From Deltaproteobacteria bacterium (lineage in GTDB: Bacteria > Desulfobacterota > DSM-4660 > Desulfatiglandales > HGW-15), in NCBI GenBank assembly GCA_020060215.1, contig JAGVAP010000060.1, positions 24,823-88,822 of the forward strand: a stretch of DNA of 64,000 nt, written 5' to 3'. Both the position numbers and the translations under genes were made by a program. The first letter of the stretch is position 1. Each line of letters starts with the position of its first letter. Of this stretch, positions 34,201-43,331 are shown in pieces. The notes below the pieces were generated by a model. It had not been told where the DNA came from, did not search any database, and was given only the letters and a program-made list of their open reading frames with translations.

Positions 34201-34229
34201 ATATTATTCCAATTGCGTCATCAACGCAA
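34201..34229 (-). promoter_or_regulatory. Candidate acyl-CoA ligase promoter with palindromic operator
   Basis: TTGCGT and TAATAT with a 17-nt spacer on the minus strand. The -35 is one half of an inverted repeat TTGCGT-CATCA-ACGCAA (34213-34229), a likely repressor site. Predicted start near 34194. Confidence 0.45.
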
Positions 34230-34281
34230 CACGAGCCCCTGCCCCGGAGAAAAATCCGTAACCAAATCCGGAAGTTCACGT

Positions 34282-36267
34282 ATGAGTCTAGTCAGCGGTG
34301 TCGGGCTTTCTCTCTCCTTTCTGGGGAAAGACCTCTTTCGGGACCTCCATTTTCAGATCGAACCTGGAGATCGCTTCGGCCTTGTGGGACCGAACGGGTC
34401 CGGCAAGACCTCCCTCCTGCGACTCCTCTTCGGCGAGATCTCTCCCGACAAAGGGGAGATCCGCATCAAGAAAGGGACCCGCGTCGGCTATCTCCCGCAG
34501 GACATCTACGAGAGCCTCGAGGGCCGTCTTCTCCAGTCGGTCCTGGAATCCGTTCCTTCGAGGACCACCTGCCAGCGGGAGATACGAGAGCTTGAAGAGT
34601 CGCTGAAGAATATCTCCGACGAGCGGCAGAAGGCGGATTCTGCGGCCAGGCTGGCCGAATTGCACGAGCGGCTGAGCGATCTGGAGATCCACTACCCTGC
34701 GCACCGGGCCGAAAAGATCCTGACCGGCCTCGGTTTCAAACAGCAGGAACTGGAGTCGCCCGTCTCCTCCCTGAGCGGCGGATGGAAGATGAGGGCCGCC
34801 CTGGCGAGCCTGCTGTACCAGGAGCCGGATCTGCTCCTGCTGGACGAGCCCACGAATCACCTCGATTTCTATTCGGTGCGCTGGCTGGAGGAGTTCCTCC
34901 GCGGTTACAGGGGCTCCATGGTCATCATCTGCCACGACCGGGATTTTCTGAACAGGCAGATCAATCGGACCATGGGTTTCGAGCCGGAGGGGCCGAGGAT
35001 CTACAGCGGCAACGTGGATGCCTACCTCGGCGCGAGGGAGGAGGAAAACAGGGTCCTGGAGGCCAGGGCCAAAAATCAGGAGCAGAAGGTCAAGGAGGCG
35101 ATGAAGTTTGTGGAGCGGTTCCGGGCCAAGGCATCCAAGGCCAGGCAGGCCCAGAGCAAGATCAAGCTCATCGACAAACTGGCGCTGATCGAAACCCACA
35201 AGAAGGAGAAGAACATCCGGTTCTCCTTTCCAGCCGTGGAGCGAAGCGGAAGGGATGTGCTCACCCTCTCGGGCGTCTCCAAATCATTCGGCGACAAGCA
35301 CCTTTACAAGTCCGTCCTCCTCAGGGCCATGAGGGGGGAGAGGATCGCCATCATCGGCCCGAACGGTGCCGGCAAGACCACCCTGCTCAGGATGGTCGCA
35401 GGGGAGATGGCGCCCGATACCGGACAGGTCCTCCTCGGCCACGGGGTGGTGATGAGCTATTATGCCCAGCACCTCTCCGAGATGCTCGACCCGAGGAAGT
35501 CCATCCTCGAGGAGGTGTACCAGGTCGTTCCTCATCAGAGTGTCAGTTTCGTAAGGGGGGTGTGCGGCGCCTTTCTCTTCTCCGGGAGCGACGTGGACAA
35601 GCCTGTGGGCGTCCTTTCGGGAGGGGAGAGGGCCCGGGTCTCCCTGGCCAAGATCCTGGTGAAGCCCGGCAACTTCATCGCCATGGATGAGCCGACCAAT
35701 CATCTGGACATCATGGCCTCGGAGCGCCTCATCGATGCGCTGGCCGAGTTCAGCGGGACCCTGATCTTTGTCTCCCACAACCTCTCCTTTGTGAAGAGGC
35801 TGGCGACCAAGATCTGGGACATCAGGGACGGGGCCATCCTGGAGTACCCCGGGACCCTGCAGGAGTACGAAGAACACATGGCCCGCATCGAGAGCGGCTC
35901 CACCATGGATCCGGTGCAGGCCGGGCAGAAGGAGAAACCGCCCGAGCCCCCGCGCCAGGACTCCGACTCCAGGAAGGCGAAGAGAAAGGAGAAGGCGGAA
36001 AGGCGTACCCTGGTCTCCGCCACCCTCAAACCGATCCGGGAGAAGCTCCGGCAGATCGAGGACCGGATCCATGGGATCGAGGAGCGGATGCGGGAGGTGG
36101 AGGGGTTGCTCTCCGACCCCGAGACCTTCAAGGACAAGGATAAGTGCGTCCCCCTCCTGAATGAATACACGGGGCTCAAGAAGAAGCTTGACGAGCTGAT
36201 GGGAAGGTGGGAGTACAACCAGGAGCAGCTGGAATCGGCGAGACAGGAGCTGGGGGTTGGAGAGTAA
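34282..36267 (+). CDS. ABC-F family ATPase (Uup/EttA-like)
   Basis: About 661 aa from ATG 34282 (GGAAG upstream). Soluble protein with two ABC cassettes and no membrane helices. First: Walker A GPNGSGKTSLLRL, signature SSLSGGWKMRAALA, Walker B LLLLDEPTNHLDF. Second: GPNGAGKTTLLRM, VLSGGERARVSLAKI, FIAMDEPTNHLDI. The linker (KVKEAMKFVERFRAKASKAR) and a long C-terminal coiled coil (REKLRQIEDRIHGIEERMRE) are Uup-like. The family acts on ribosomes, resolving stalls or giving antibiotic protection. Confidence 0.93.
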   Translation: MSLVSGVGLSLSFLGKDLFRDLHFQIEPGDRFGLVGPNGSGKTSLLRLLFGEISPDKGEIRIKKGTRVGYLPQDIYESLEGRLLQSVLESVPSRTTCQREIRELEESLKNISDERQKADSAARLAELHERLSDLEIHYPAHRAEKILTGLGFKQQELESPVSSLSGGWKMRAALASLLYQEPDLLLLDEPTNHLDFYSVRWLEEFLRGYRGSMVIICHDRDFLNRQINRTMGFEPEGPRIYSGNVDAYLGAREEENRVLEARAKNQEQKVKEAMKFVERFRAKASKARQAQSKIKLIDKLALIETHKKEKNIRFSFPAVERSGRDVLTLSGVSKSFGDKHLYKSVLLRAMRGERIAIIGPNGAGKTTLLRMVAGEMAPDTGQVLLGHGVVMSYYAQHLSEMLDPRKSILEEVYQVVPHQSVSFVRGVCGAFLFSGSDVDKPVGVLSGGERARVSLAKILVKPGNFIAMDEPTNHLDIMASERLIDALAEFSGTLIFVSHNLSFVKRLATKIWDIRDGAILEYPGTLQEYEEHMARIESGSTMDPVQAGQKEKPPEPPRQDSDSRKAKRKEKAERRTLVSATLKPIREKLRQIEDRIHGIEERMREVEGLLSDPETFKDKDKCVPLLNEYTGLKKKLDELMGRWEYNQEQLESARQELGVGE

Positions 36268-36280
36268 GAGAATGTAGAAT

Positions 36281-36309
36281 GTCCAATCCTCAATTTCCAA
36301 TGTCCAAGT
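36281..36309 (+). repeat. Short tandem GTCCAAT words, copy 2
   Basis: AATGTCCAATCCTCAATTTCCAATGTCCAAG words after the ABC-F gene, matching the array at 31971-32010 only in its short words. Confidence 0.45.
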
Positions 36310-36376
36310 TCAAGGGCCAGGACGAACTGAGCCGTGACCGACAACCAGCAAAGAACGACAAACGACCGGCTGATTC

Positions 36377-36706
36377 ATGAACATCCCCGAAGAACATAAA
36401 GAGCATTTGAGAGAGCTGGGCCTGACCGAAGAAGACTTCCCGCGCTTCGACGGGGAGTCCGTCTCTTATGAACATGATCCGGACAGGGGGGTTCGCCTCT
36501 ACGACCCCTACTACAGGACCTCCTACCGGGAGTACATCGAGCTCGACGGCTGGAGTTCCTGGAGCCATGAGAAGGACACCTTCATGTCGGGTCTCCTGGA
36601 GGCGACCAGGGCGAATGTCGAAAGGGCCGAGGCGATGAGCGAAAAGCCCTCCCAGGAAGAGATTGCCAGGGTCATGCAGAAGAAACTAGGCAAGAGGGGT
36701 GCTTAG
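36377..36706 (+). CDS. Small acidic protein of unknown function
   Basis: 109 aa, rich in Glu/Asp/Tyr/Arg (for example YDPYYRTSYREYIELDGWSS) with no membrane segment or recognised domain. It opens MNIPEEHKEHLRELGLTEED. The stop overlaps the GTG start of the helicase by 8 nt, so the two are probably coupled, and it may be a partner of that DNA-repair enzyme; this is inference. The ribosome site is weak. Confidence 0.75.
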   Translation: MNIPEEHKEHLRELGLTEEDFPRFDGESVSYEHDPDRGVRLYDPYYRTSYREYIELDGWSSWSHEKDTFMSGLLEATRANVERAEAMSEKPSQEEIARVMQKKLGKRGA

Positions 36707-39668
36707 GTCCGTGGAACTCCCGGAGCTCATTCGCAGCATCAAGGGAGACAGGGAGCTCGGCCCGGCTTCCGTGTACCAGAGATATGTCCCCCCCGTGGAG
36801 GCCGAATGGGAAGAAGACGGACTCCTGCCCCGGGAAATCCGGGACCTCCTGCCCCGCCTCGGGATCCGCAGCCTTTTCACCCATCAGGCATCGGCCATGC
36901 GGCTCATCAGGCAAGGCTCCAATGTGCTGGTCGCAACCCCCACTGCCAGCGGCAAGAGCCTGATCTACAACCTGGCCGTCCTGGAGGAGCTCCTGAAGAA
37001 CCCTGAGGCCAAGGCCTTGTACCTCTTTCCCCTGAAGGCCCTGGAGCAGGATCAGCTGAAAAACCTCTCCGCGCTCCTGGACGGGTACGAGGGGCGAAAG
37101 GTGTCTGCGTGCATCTACGACGGCGACACCTCCTCATACGCCCGCAAGAAGATTCGAACCCGTATTCCCGAGATCCTGGTCACCAATCCGGACATGCTCC
37201 ACACGGCGATCCTGGCCCATCATCAGGGCTGGGAGGGTCTCCTGAAGAATCTCTCCCTGGTGGTGCTGGATGAGGTCCACACGTACCGGGGGATCTTCGG
37301 CTCCCATATGAACCAGGTCCTCAGGAGGCTGAAGCGGCTCTGCAGGTCCTACGGGTCCAATCCGAGGTTCATCCTCCTCTCGGCGACCGTGAGCAACCCC
37401 GGGCAGTTTGCGGAGAGCCTGGTGGAGGAGAAGGTCGAGGTAGTGGAGAAGAGCGGGGCCCCAAGGGCAGGGCAGCACTTTCTGTTCATGAACCCCCTGG
37501 CCGGCCCCAATTTCTCCGCTGCAAAGCTCTTCACCCGGTGCATCCAGAAGGGGTTCAGGACCATCGCCTTTACACAGGCCAGGAAGCTGACGGAACTGAT
37601 CCATCTCTGGGTATCCCAGCTCTCCCCGCGGCTCCGGGAAAAGGTAAGCTCCTACAGGGCCGGGTTCATGCCCGAGGAGAGAAGGGAGATCGAGAGGAGA
37701 CTCGCGCGGGGGGATCTCCTGGGCGTTGTCTCCACGAGCGCCCTGGAGATGGGGATCGATATCGGTTACCTGGACGTGTGTCTCCTGGTGGGGTACCCGG
37801 GCACCATCATCAACACATGGCAGCGGGGCGGAAGGGTGGGCCGCGCCGGGAGGGAGTCGCTCGTCATCCTCGTCGGAAAGCCGGATGCCCTGGACCAGTA
37901 CTTCATGAAACACCCGGAGGAGCTGTTCGAGCGGTCCTATGAGGCCGCCCTGCTGGACCCCCACAACCCCTTTGTGGTGAAGGACCACCTCCCCTGCGCC
38001 GCGGCCGAGAGGCCGATCACCCTCGAGGATGCGGGTTACTGGCCCAGGGATCTGAAGGGTCACCTGGAGGATCTCGAGAGGGAGGGGAAACTCACCCGGA
38101 CCGCCGAGGGCAAACCGACCTGGTTCTCCACCAGGCGGAATCCTCACGCAGGGGTAAACATCCGCTCGGTCGGGGCCACCTACACCATTTTTGACGAGGA
38201 GACCGGCTGCGCCATCGGGACCGTGGACGGCATCAGGGCGCTGAAGGAATGCCATCCCGGGGCCACTTACCTGCACCGTGCCAGGCAGTACCTGGTCACC
38301 CAGCTCCACCTGGACAAGAAAGACGTCATCGCCAGGCATTCGGATCTCAGGTACTTCACCAGGATCCGGACGGAAAAGGATACGGAGATCCTGGAGGTCG
38401 TCCGCAGCAGGCCCAAGGCCCGGTTCCTGGTGCGGGAAGGCCGGGTGAAGGTGACCGAATGGATGACCGGCTATGAGAAAAGGGCGCTCCCCGGCCAGGA
38501 GCTCCTCGGGGTCCACGATCTCGACCTGCCGCCTCAGATGTTCGAGACCACGGGCTTCTGGATCGAGATGGAGGATGCGACCCGAGGACTCGTGGAGCAG
38601 CATGGATTGCACTTCATGGGGGGGATCCATGCCATCGAACATGCCATGATCGGGCTCTTCCCCCTTTTCGCCCTCTGCGACCGGAACGACATCGGAGGCA
38701 TTTCCTATCCCCACCACCCGGAGATCCGCAAGAGCGCGGTCTTCATCTACGACGGGTACCCGGGCGGGGTCGGTCTTGCGCAGCACGGGTTCGACGTAGT
38801 GCAGGAACTCCTGGAGAAGACGCTCCGGCTCTTGCGTCAGTGCGAGTGTGAAGACGGGTGTCCTTCCTGCATCCATTCACCCAAGTGCGGAAACGGGAAC
38901 AAACCCCTGGACAAGCGCTCGGCGATGCTGATCCTGGAGTTTCTCCTCGGCCATCTCCCCATGAGTACGGTCTGCGAAGGCGCCGAGGAGGAGCCGGATC
39001 TCCGGCCGGAGAGAACGCCCGACCCGGATCCGGGCGCGAACCGGCAAAGGATCCTCTACTTCGATCTGGAGACCCGTCGCTCCGCCAAGGAGGTCGGGGG
39101 GTGGCAGAACACCCATCTGATGGGGATCTCCGTGGCCGTCCTCTACGACAGCCTGGAGGAGCGGTTCCTGACCTTCACCGAGGAAAAGGTCGATGACCTC
39201 CTCGCCCTTCTCCGAAAGGCCGATCTCGTGGTAGGGTTCAACATCAACCGTTTCGACTATGCGGTCCTGGGGGCCTATACCGGAACGAGCCTGAAGGCCG
39301 TCAACAGCTTCGACATCCTGGAGGATATCCACCGCAAGCTGGGGTTCAGGCTCAGCCTCGATCACCTCGCCTGCGAGACCCTGAATCGGAGAAAGGAGTG
39401 CGACGGACTCCAGGCCCTGGAGTGGTTCAAGGCGGGCGAGATGGAGAAGCTCCAGGAATACTGCTGCAGGGACGTGGAGATGACGAGGGACCTCTTCCTG
39501 TATGGCCTCCAAAACGGACACCTCATCTACCGGATGAAGGAGCCGGACCAGAGGGTAAGGGTGCTGGTGGACTGGAAGCTGGAGGACATGATCAAGAAAG
39601 GGGAGGGGAGCCGCGGTACAGAGATCGGAGGAGAGCGGGGCCGCTTACCGCTGAGGCGGCAAGATTGA
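36699..39668 (+). CDS. DEAD/DEAH helicase fused to a DEDDy exonuclease (MrfA + MrfB-like)
   Basis: 989 aa. Residues 1 to about 750 are an MrfA (YprA)-type SF2 helicase: motif I ATPTASGKSLIYN (about 79-91), DEVH box LVVLDEVHTYRG (191-194), ILLSATVSN, motif VI RGGRVGRAGRES, and a DUF1998 zinc-like cluster CECEDGCPSCIHSPKC (about 714-730). From about 785 an RNase H-fold exonuclease follows: ILYFDLETR (D789-x-E), GFNINRFDYAVL, and EYCCRDVEMTRDLF (Y-x3-D), the DEDDy pattern seen in MrfB-like proteins. Bacillus subtilis encodes the two as separate genes for mitomycin repair. The last ~10 codons and the stop lie in a dispersed hairpin repeat. GTG start; a GTG four codons later is also possible. Confidence 0.9.
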   Translation: MLRSVELPELIRSIKGDRELGPASVYQRYVPPVEAEWEEDGLLPREIRDLLPRLGIRSLFTHQASAMRLIRQGSNVLVATPTASGKSLIYNLAVLEELLKNPEAKALYLFPLKALEQDQLKNLSALLDGYEGRKVSACIYDGDTSSYARKKIRTRIPEILVTNPDMLHTAILAHHQGWEGLLKNLSLVVLDEVHTYRGIFGSHMNQVLRRLKRLCRSYGSNPRFILLSATVSNPGQFAESLVEEKVEVVEKSGAPRAGQHFLFMNPLAGPNFSAAKLFTRCIQKGFRTIAFTQARKLTELIHLWVSQLSPRLREKVSSYRAGFMPEERREIERRLARGDLLGVVSTSALEMGIDIGYLDVCLLVGYPGTIINTWQRGGRVGRAGRESLVILVGKPDALDQYFMKHPEELFERSYEAALLDPHNPFVVKDHLPCAAAERPITLEDAGYWPRDLKGHLEDLEREGKLTRTAEGKPTWFSTRRNPHAGVNIRSVGATYTIFDEETGCAIGTVDGIRALKECHPGATYLHRARQYLVTQLHLDKKDVIARHSDLRYFTRIRTEKDTEILEVVRSRPKARFLVREGRVKVTEWMTGYEKRALPGQELLGVHDLDLPPQMFETTGFWIEMEDATRGLVEQHGLHFMGGIHAIEHAMIGLFPLFALCDRNDIGGISYPHHPEIRKSAVFIYDGYPGGVGLAQHGFDVVQELLEKTLRLLRQCECEDGCPSCIHSPKCGNGNKPLDKRSAMLILEFLLGHLPMSTVCEGAEEEPDLRPERTPDPDPGANRQRILYFDLETRRSAKEVGGWQNTHLMGISVAVLYDSLEERFLTFTEEKVDDLLALLRKADLVVGFNINRFDYAVLGAYTGTSLKAVNSFDILEDIHRKLGFRLSLDHLACETLNRRKECDGLQALEWFKAGEMEKLQEYCCRDVEMTRDLFLYGLQNGHLIYRMKEPDQRVRVLVDWKLEDMIKKGEGSRGTEIGGERGRLPLRRQD

Positions 39669-39672
39669 TCGG
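39641..39672 (+). repeat. 32-nt hairpin repeat, copy 2 (overlaps the helicase 3' end)
   Basis: 29/32 identical to 16718-16749. It begins inside the helicase reading frame and supplies the final residues RLPLRRQD and the TGA stop. The stem is CTTACCGC-TGAG-GCGGCAAG. Confidence 0.7.
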
Positions 39673-39700
39673 CAGTGGACTTCCCGCGGTTCCTCTGTTC

Positions 39701-39720
39701 TGCAGGAGCTTGCTCCTACA
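39701..39720. repeat. Palindrome TGCAGGAGC-TT-GCTCCTACA
   Basis: Nearly perfect 9-bp arms (one mismatch) just after the previous repeat. Such CAGGAGCTTGCTCCTAC words are common intergenic repeats in many proteobacteria. Confidence 0.5.
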
Positions 39721-39797
39721 ATCGGTAAAGATTCCTACGAGGGCGGCGATGAGGCCAAAGAGATGCATTCAGAACCGGCGAGCATTCGGAGATATCT

Positions 39798-40166
39798 ATG
39801 AAGGCATTTGAATGCAGGCAGTGCGGCTCGTGCTGCCGGGGCGAGGGGGGAATCTATGTCCAGCCGGACGAGGCCGAAGGGATCGGGCGCTTCCTCGGCC
39901 TGTCCAGCGCCGAATTTCTCGAGCGCTGGTGCTTTTTCCGGCACGGTCGCTACTACATCAACACGGGAGCGGACGGCTTCTGCGCGTTCTTCGACCGAGA
40001 GAGGCAGTGCACCATTCACCCTGTGAAGCCCCGCCCCTGCGGCTTGTGGCCGTTCTATCCCGCCCTGCTCCAGGACCCCGACAACTGGGACTTGGCCAAG
40101 GACGCGTGCCCGGGCATCAACCCCCGCTCTACATTCGAGCAGTTCAAGAGCCAGTCCAGCCAATGA
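39798..40166 (+). CDS. YkgJ-family cysteine-cluster protein
   Basis: 122 aa. Opens with ECRQCGSCCRGEGG (CxxCGxCC), then GFCAFFDRERQCTIHPVKPRPC (C..C..HPxxPxxC) and a final DACPGI: the YkgJ/UPF0153 pattern, predicted to bind zinc or an Fe-S cluster. No known reaction. The start follows an ATTC(G)GAGATATCT leader with GGAG at spacing 10, and its TGA overlaps the comF ATG (ATGA), so it is translationally coupled to comF. Confidence 0.9.
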   Translation: MKAFECRQCGSCCRGEGGIYVQPDEAEGIGRFLGLSSAEFLERWCFFRHGRYYINTGADGFCAFFDRERQCTIHPVKPRPCGLWPFYPALLQDPDNWDLAKDACPGINPRSTFEQFKSQSSQ

Positions 40167-40876
40167 GCCTGTTCAGGAGATTCATCGATCTGCTCTATCC
40201 GCCGAGGTGTCTGATCTGCGGCTCCTTTGTCGACGACGCCCTCTGCAGCGCCTGTCTCGGCGGATTCTCGAGGGTGGTCTCCCCGGTCTGCCCCATCTGC
40301 GGCGGCCCCTTCCACCGAGGCATAGAAGAGGACCACGTGTGCGAGGAGTGTCTGAGGAGGCGACCCTTTTTCGAGAGCGCCGCCGCCCCCTATGTGTATG
40401 ACGGGCCGATCATGGATGCGATCCACCGGTTCAAGTACGAGGGCAAGGCCCATATCGCCAAGGCCTTCGGCCCTCTGCTCGCCTCCTTCGGGAAGGAATG
40501 GCTCAAAGAGGAAGAGGATAGAACCATCATGCCTGTGCCCCTCCACCCCAGGCGGCTCAGGCAAAGGGGGTACAACCAGAGTCTCCTGTTGGCCAGGCAT
40601 GTCGCTGCGGGGCTTGGCGGTTCCCTCGATTTCTTATCCCTGAGGAGGATCAGGGACACCCGGGTTCAGACCGGGCTGAAGAGGGATGAGAGGCGGAGAA
40701 ACGTGAAGAGGGCGTTCGAGGTCGTCGACCGCAAGGCGGTCAAGGGAAAGACCGTCCTGCTGGTGGATGATGTGGCGACCACCGGGAGCACCCTGAACGA
40801 ATGCGCCAGGGTGCTCAGGAAGGCCGGGTGCAGCAGGGTATACTGCCTGGTGCTGGCCAGGGCGCCGAAGGGATAG
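40163..40876 (+). CDS. comF: ComF-family phosphoribosyltransferase-like protein
   Basis: 237 aa. N-terminal zinc-ribbon-like clusters (CLICGSFVDDALCSAC, CPICGGPFHRG, CEECLRRR), PVPLHPRRLRQRGYNQSLLLA, and the PRPP-binding loop VLLVDDVATTGST. ComF is needed for DNA uptake in Haemophilus and Bacillus (as ComFC), and homologues without competence genes are thought to act in DNA repair or nucleotide salvage. It is complete. The ATG overlaps the YkgJ-like stop by 4 nt. Confidence 0.92.
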   Translation: MSLFRRFIDLLYPPRCLICGSFVDDALCSACLGGFSRVVSPVCPICGGPFHRGIEEDHVCEECLRRRPFFESAAAPYVYDGPIMDAIHRFKYEGKAHIAKAFGPLLASFGKEWLKEEEDRTIMPVPLHPRRLRQRGYNQSLLLARHVAAGLGGSLDFLSLRRIRDTRVQTGLKRDERRRNVKRAFEVVDRKAVKGKTVLLVDDVATTGSTLNECARVLRKAGCSRVYCLVLARAPKG

Positions 40877-40993
40877 CAGGGTGAAGTTGAGAAGTCGAGG
40901 GGATGAGAGGTTGAGACAGACCGGGACTCGATTCCGGTTTAAAACGGAAGGACGGGGCTTTCACGGTCACGCCTGTCGAGCAGGAGACCCAAA

Positions 40994-41485
40994 ATGGAGA
41001 CCTATCGTTTGAAGATCAAGTCCATCGGGGAACTCAAATCCGAGCTGGACGCGATGAGGGAGAAGGGGAAAAAGATCGTCTTCACGAACGGCTGTTTCGA
41101 CATCCTCCACCCGGGTCATGTGCGCTACCTCTGGAAGGCACGACAACTGGGGGACTACCTGGTCGTGGCCGTGAACAGCGACCGCTCCGTGAAGGCGATC
41201 AAGGGGCCTTCCAGGCCGGTCCTCACCCAGGCGTCCCGGAGCGAGATGGTGGCCGCCCTCGGTTTCGTGGACGGCGTGATCGTCTTTGACGAGGAGGACC
41301 CGCTGAAGGTGATCGAATACCTGCTCCCGGACGTCCTGGTCAAGGGGGGAGACTGGACGGAAGACCGGATCATCGGCGCCGACGTGGTGAAGCGCGCCGG
41401 CGGGCTCGTGCGCGTCATCCCCTTCGAGCAGGGATTCTCGACCACAGGAATCATCGAGCAGATAGCGTCAGGACATGCTGGATAG
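40994..41485 (+). CDS. rfaE2: D-beta-D-heptose 1-phosphate adenylyltransferase (HldE C-domain type)
   Basis: 163 aa nucleotidyltransferase with the HxGH motif in VFTNGCFDILHPGHVRYLW, VVAVNSDRSVKAIKGPSRPV, and VLVKGGDWTEDRIIGADVV. It makes ADP-heptose for the LPS inner core; here it is a stand-alone domain, the kinase part being elsewhere. Its stop lies 11 nt inside the next gene (overlap), so it is cotranscribed with the aldehyde:ferredoxin oxidoreductase, an unexpected pairing. Confidence 0.93.
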   Translation: METYRLKIKSIGELKSELDAMREKGKKIVFTNGCFDILHPGHVRYLWKARQLGDYLVVAVNSDRSVKAIKGPSRPVLTQASRSEMVAALGFVDGVIVFDEEDPLKVIEYLLPDVLVKGGDWTEDRIIGADVVKRAGGLVRVIPFEQGFSTTGIIEQIASGHAG

Positions 41486-43331
41486 AAGAATCGCCTATAT
41501 CGATCTCTCCCATCGCACCTTCGAGAGCGCACCCGTCCCCATGGAGCTCCGGAAACGTTATCTCGGCGGCCGGGGGATCAACATGCACCTCCTCTCGCGC
41601 ACCTATTCGCGCGATCTCGATCCCCTCTCTCCGGAAAACCCGCTGATCTTCGGCGCAGGCATGCTCACGGGGACCCTCTCCTTCGGCTCACGCATCAGCA
41701 TCAGCGCCAAGTCGCCCGAGTCCAACCACCTGGGGGACTCCAGCATGGGAGGGGACTTCGGTGCGGAATTGGTTCGCGCCGGTTACAGTCATCTGCTCTT
41801 CACCGGCCGAAGCGAAGCGCCCGTATACCTCCTGGTCCAAGACCACGGGATGGAGTTCAGGGATGCCCGCCACCTCCTGGGTCTGGATACGGTTCAGACC
41901 CAGAAGCAGATCCGGTCCGAGCTCGGGGATGACCGGGTACAGATCGCGTGCATCGGCCGGGCCGGAGAAAAACTGGTCCGGTTCGCCTGCGTCCGTTCGG
42001 GGAGAAAGAGTGCAGCCGGAAGGACCGGCATGGGTGCCGTCATGGGGTCCAAGAACCTCAAGGCGGTTGCGGTCAGGGGGACTCAGGACCTGCGCATCGC
42101 TGAGCCCGAGAGGCTGATGGCGTTTTACACGAAGGCCCTCAAGAAGCTGATGGCGACCAAGTGGGCAAAGGCCCTCGGCAGATACGGCACACCCCTCCTG
42201 TTTCAATATGCCAACGCCATGGGGTTCCTCAGCTACCGCAACCACCAGTACACGAGCGTGGGGGAGCAGGGCCGGGGACTGGAGGCGGAGGCGCTCGAGC
42301 CTTTCCGTACGGGAATGCTCGCCTGCCACGGCTGCCCGGTTCACTGCCGACACCGCTTCAGGATGGCCGAAGGCCCCCGCCGCGGATTGAACGGGCAGGG
42401 TCCGGAGTACGCATCGATCGGATCCCTGGGCCCCAAGATCGGCAACCTCGATCTCGTCACCATCATCTACGCGGCCGAGTTATGCAACCTCTACGGCCTG
42501 GATACGATCTCTGCGGGATCCTATATCGCCTGGGCGATGGAGCTCTATCAGCGCGGAATCATTGACCGCAAGGTCACCGGGATCCCCCTTTGCTGGGGGG
42601 ACCCGAAGGCCGTTCCGGAGCTCATCCACCGGATCGGCCGCAGGGAGGGCATCGGCGACCTGCTGGCCGAAGGCCACGGAGCCGCAGAGGTGTTCGGGCA
42701 CCGGTCCCTGGAATACCTGCTCGGGGTCAAGGGGTTTCCCCTGGAGATGACGGATGAGCGGCTCCCGAAGAGCTTCGCCCTGGGCATGGCCACATCCACG
42801 AGGGGCGCCTGCCACATGAGGAGCCGCGCCTCCATCGACGTGCTGGGCCTCCCGGTCCGGGTGCTCGAGAGGGTGTATGGGGGACCGGTCGACAACCGTA
42901 TTTCCGCTTACGGGGGAAAGGCGAGGATGGTCTGGTTCCACGAGCTTCATAACGCGGTGGCCGATTCCCTGGGGTTCTGCCGGTTTCTGACCGTGTTCTC
43001 GAGCCCCCATGCGCCCGGTTATGCGGATTTCAGCAGGTGGATCCGGCTGACCTCGGGTCTCTCCCTCACCCCGGGGGAGTTGCGGGAGGCGGGAGAGCGG
43101 ATCTACACGCTGGAGAGGAGCATGCTGGCCAGGGACGGCCTCTCCCGTGAGGACGACACCCTGCCCGGGAGATACTTCGAGGAGCCTGTCCCGGAAGGGC
43201 CTGCGCGGGGCAGCGTTATCGAGAGACACGAGTTCGGCAAGATGCTGGACGAATATTATCGGCTCCATGGGTGGGACGAACAGGGGATCCCCACGGCGAA
43301 GACGCTCGCAAGGCTCGGGATTGCAGGATGA
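41475..43331 (+). CDS. Aldehyde:ferredoxin oxidoreductase (tungsten pterin enzyme)
   Basis: 618 aa, full AOR length. It oxidises aldehydes to acids (or runs in reverse) with ferredoxin, using a tungsten bis-pyranopterin and one 4Fe-4S cluster. Cluster ligands: ACHGCPVHCRHRF (CxxCxxxC) plus the distal Cys in SLGFCRFL. Pterin-binding regions LGGRGINMHLL, SPESNHLGDSSMGGDFGAEL and the GSKNLKAVAVRG motif fit the family. Which aldehyde is unknown. ATG 41475 overlaps the end of rfaE2; the downstream ferredoxin-like gene overlaps its stop by 4 nt, implying an electron-transfer partner. Confidence 0.93.
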   Translation: MLDRRIAYIDLSHRTFESAPVPMELRKRYLGGRGINMHLLSRTYSRDLDPLSPENPLIFGAGMLTGTLSFGSRISISAKSPESNHLGDSSMGGDFGAELVRAGYSHLLFTGRSEAPVYLLVQDHGMEFRDARHLLGLDTVQTQKQIRSELGDDRVQIACIGRAGEKLVRFACVRSGRKSAAGRTGMGAVMGSKNLKAVAVRGTQDLRIAEPERLMAFYTKALKKLMATKWAKALGRYGTPLLFQYANAMGFLSYRNHQYTSVGEQGRGLEAEALEPFRTGMLACHGCPVHCRHRFRMAEGPRRGLNGQGPEYASIGSLGPKIGNLDLVTIIYAAELCNLYGLDTISAGSYIAWAMELYQRGIIDRKVTGIPLCWGDPKAVPELIHRIGRREGIGDLLAEGHGAAEVFGHRSLEYLLGVKGFPLEMTDERLPKSFALGMATSTRGACHMRSRASIDVLGLPVRVLERVYGGPVDNRISAYGGKARMVWFHELHNAVADSLGFCRFLTVFSSPHAPGYADFSRWIRLTSGLSLTPGELREAGERIYTLERSMLARDGLSREDDTLPGRYFEEPVPEGPARGSVIERHEFGKMLDEYYRLHGWDEQGIPTAKTLARLGIAG

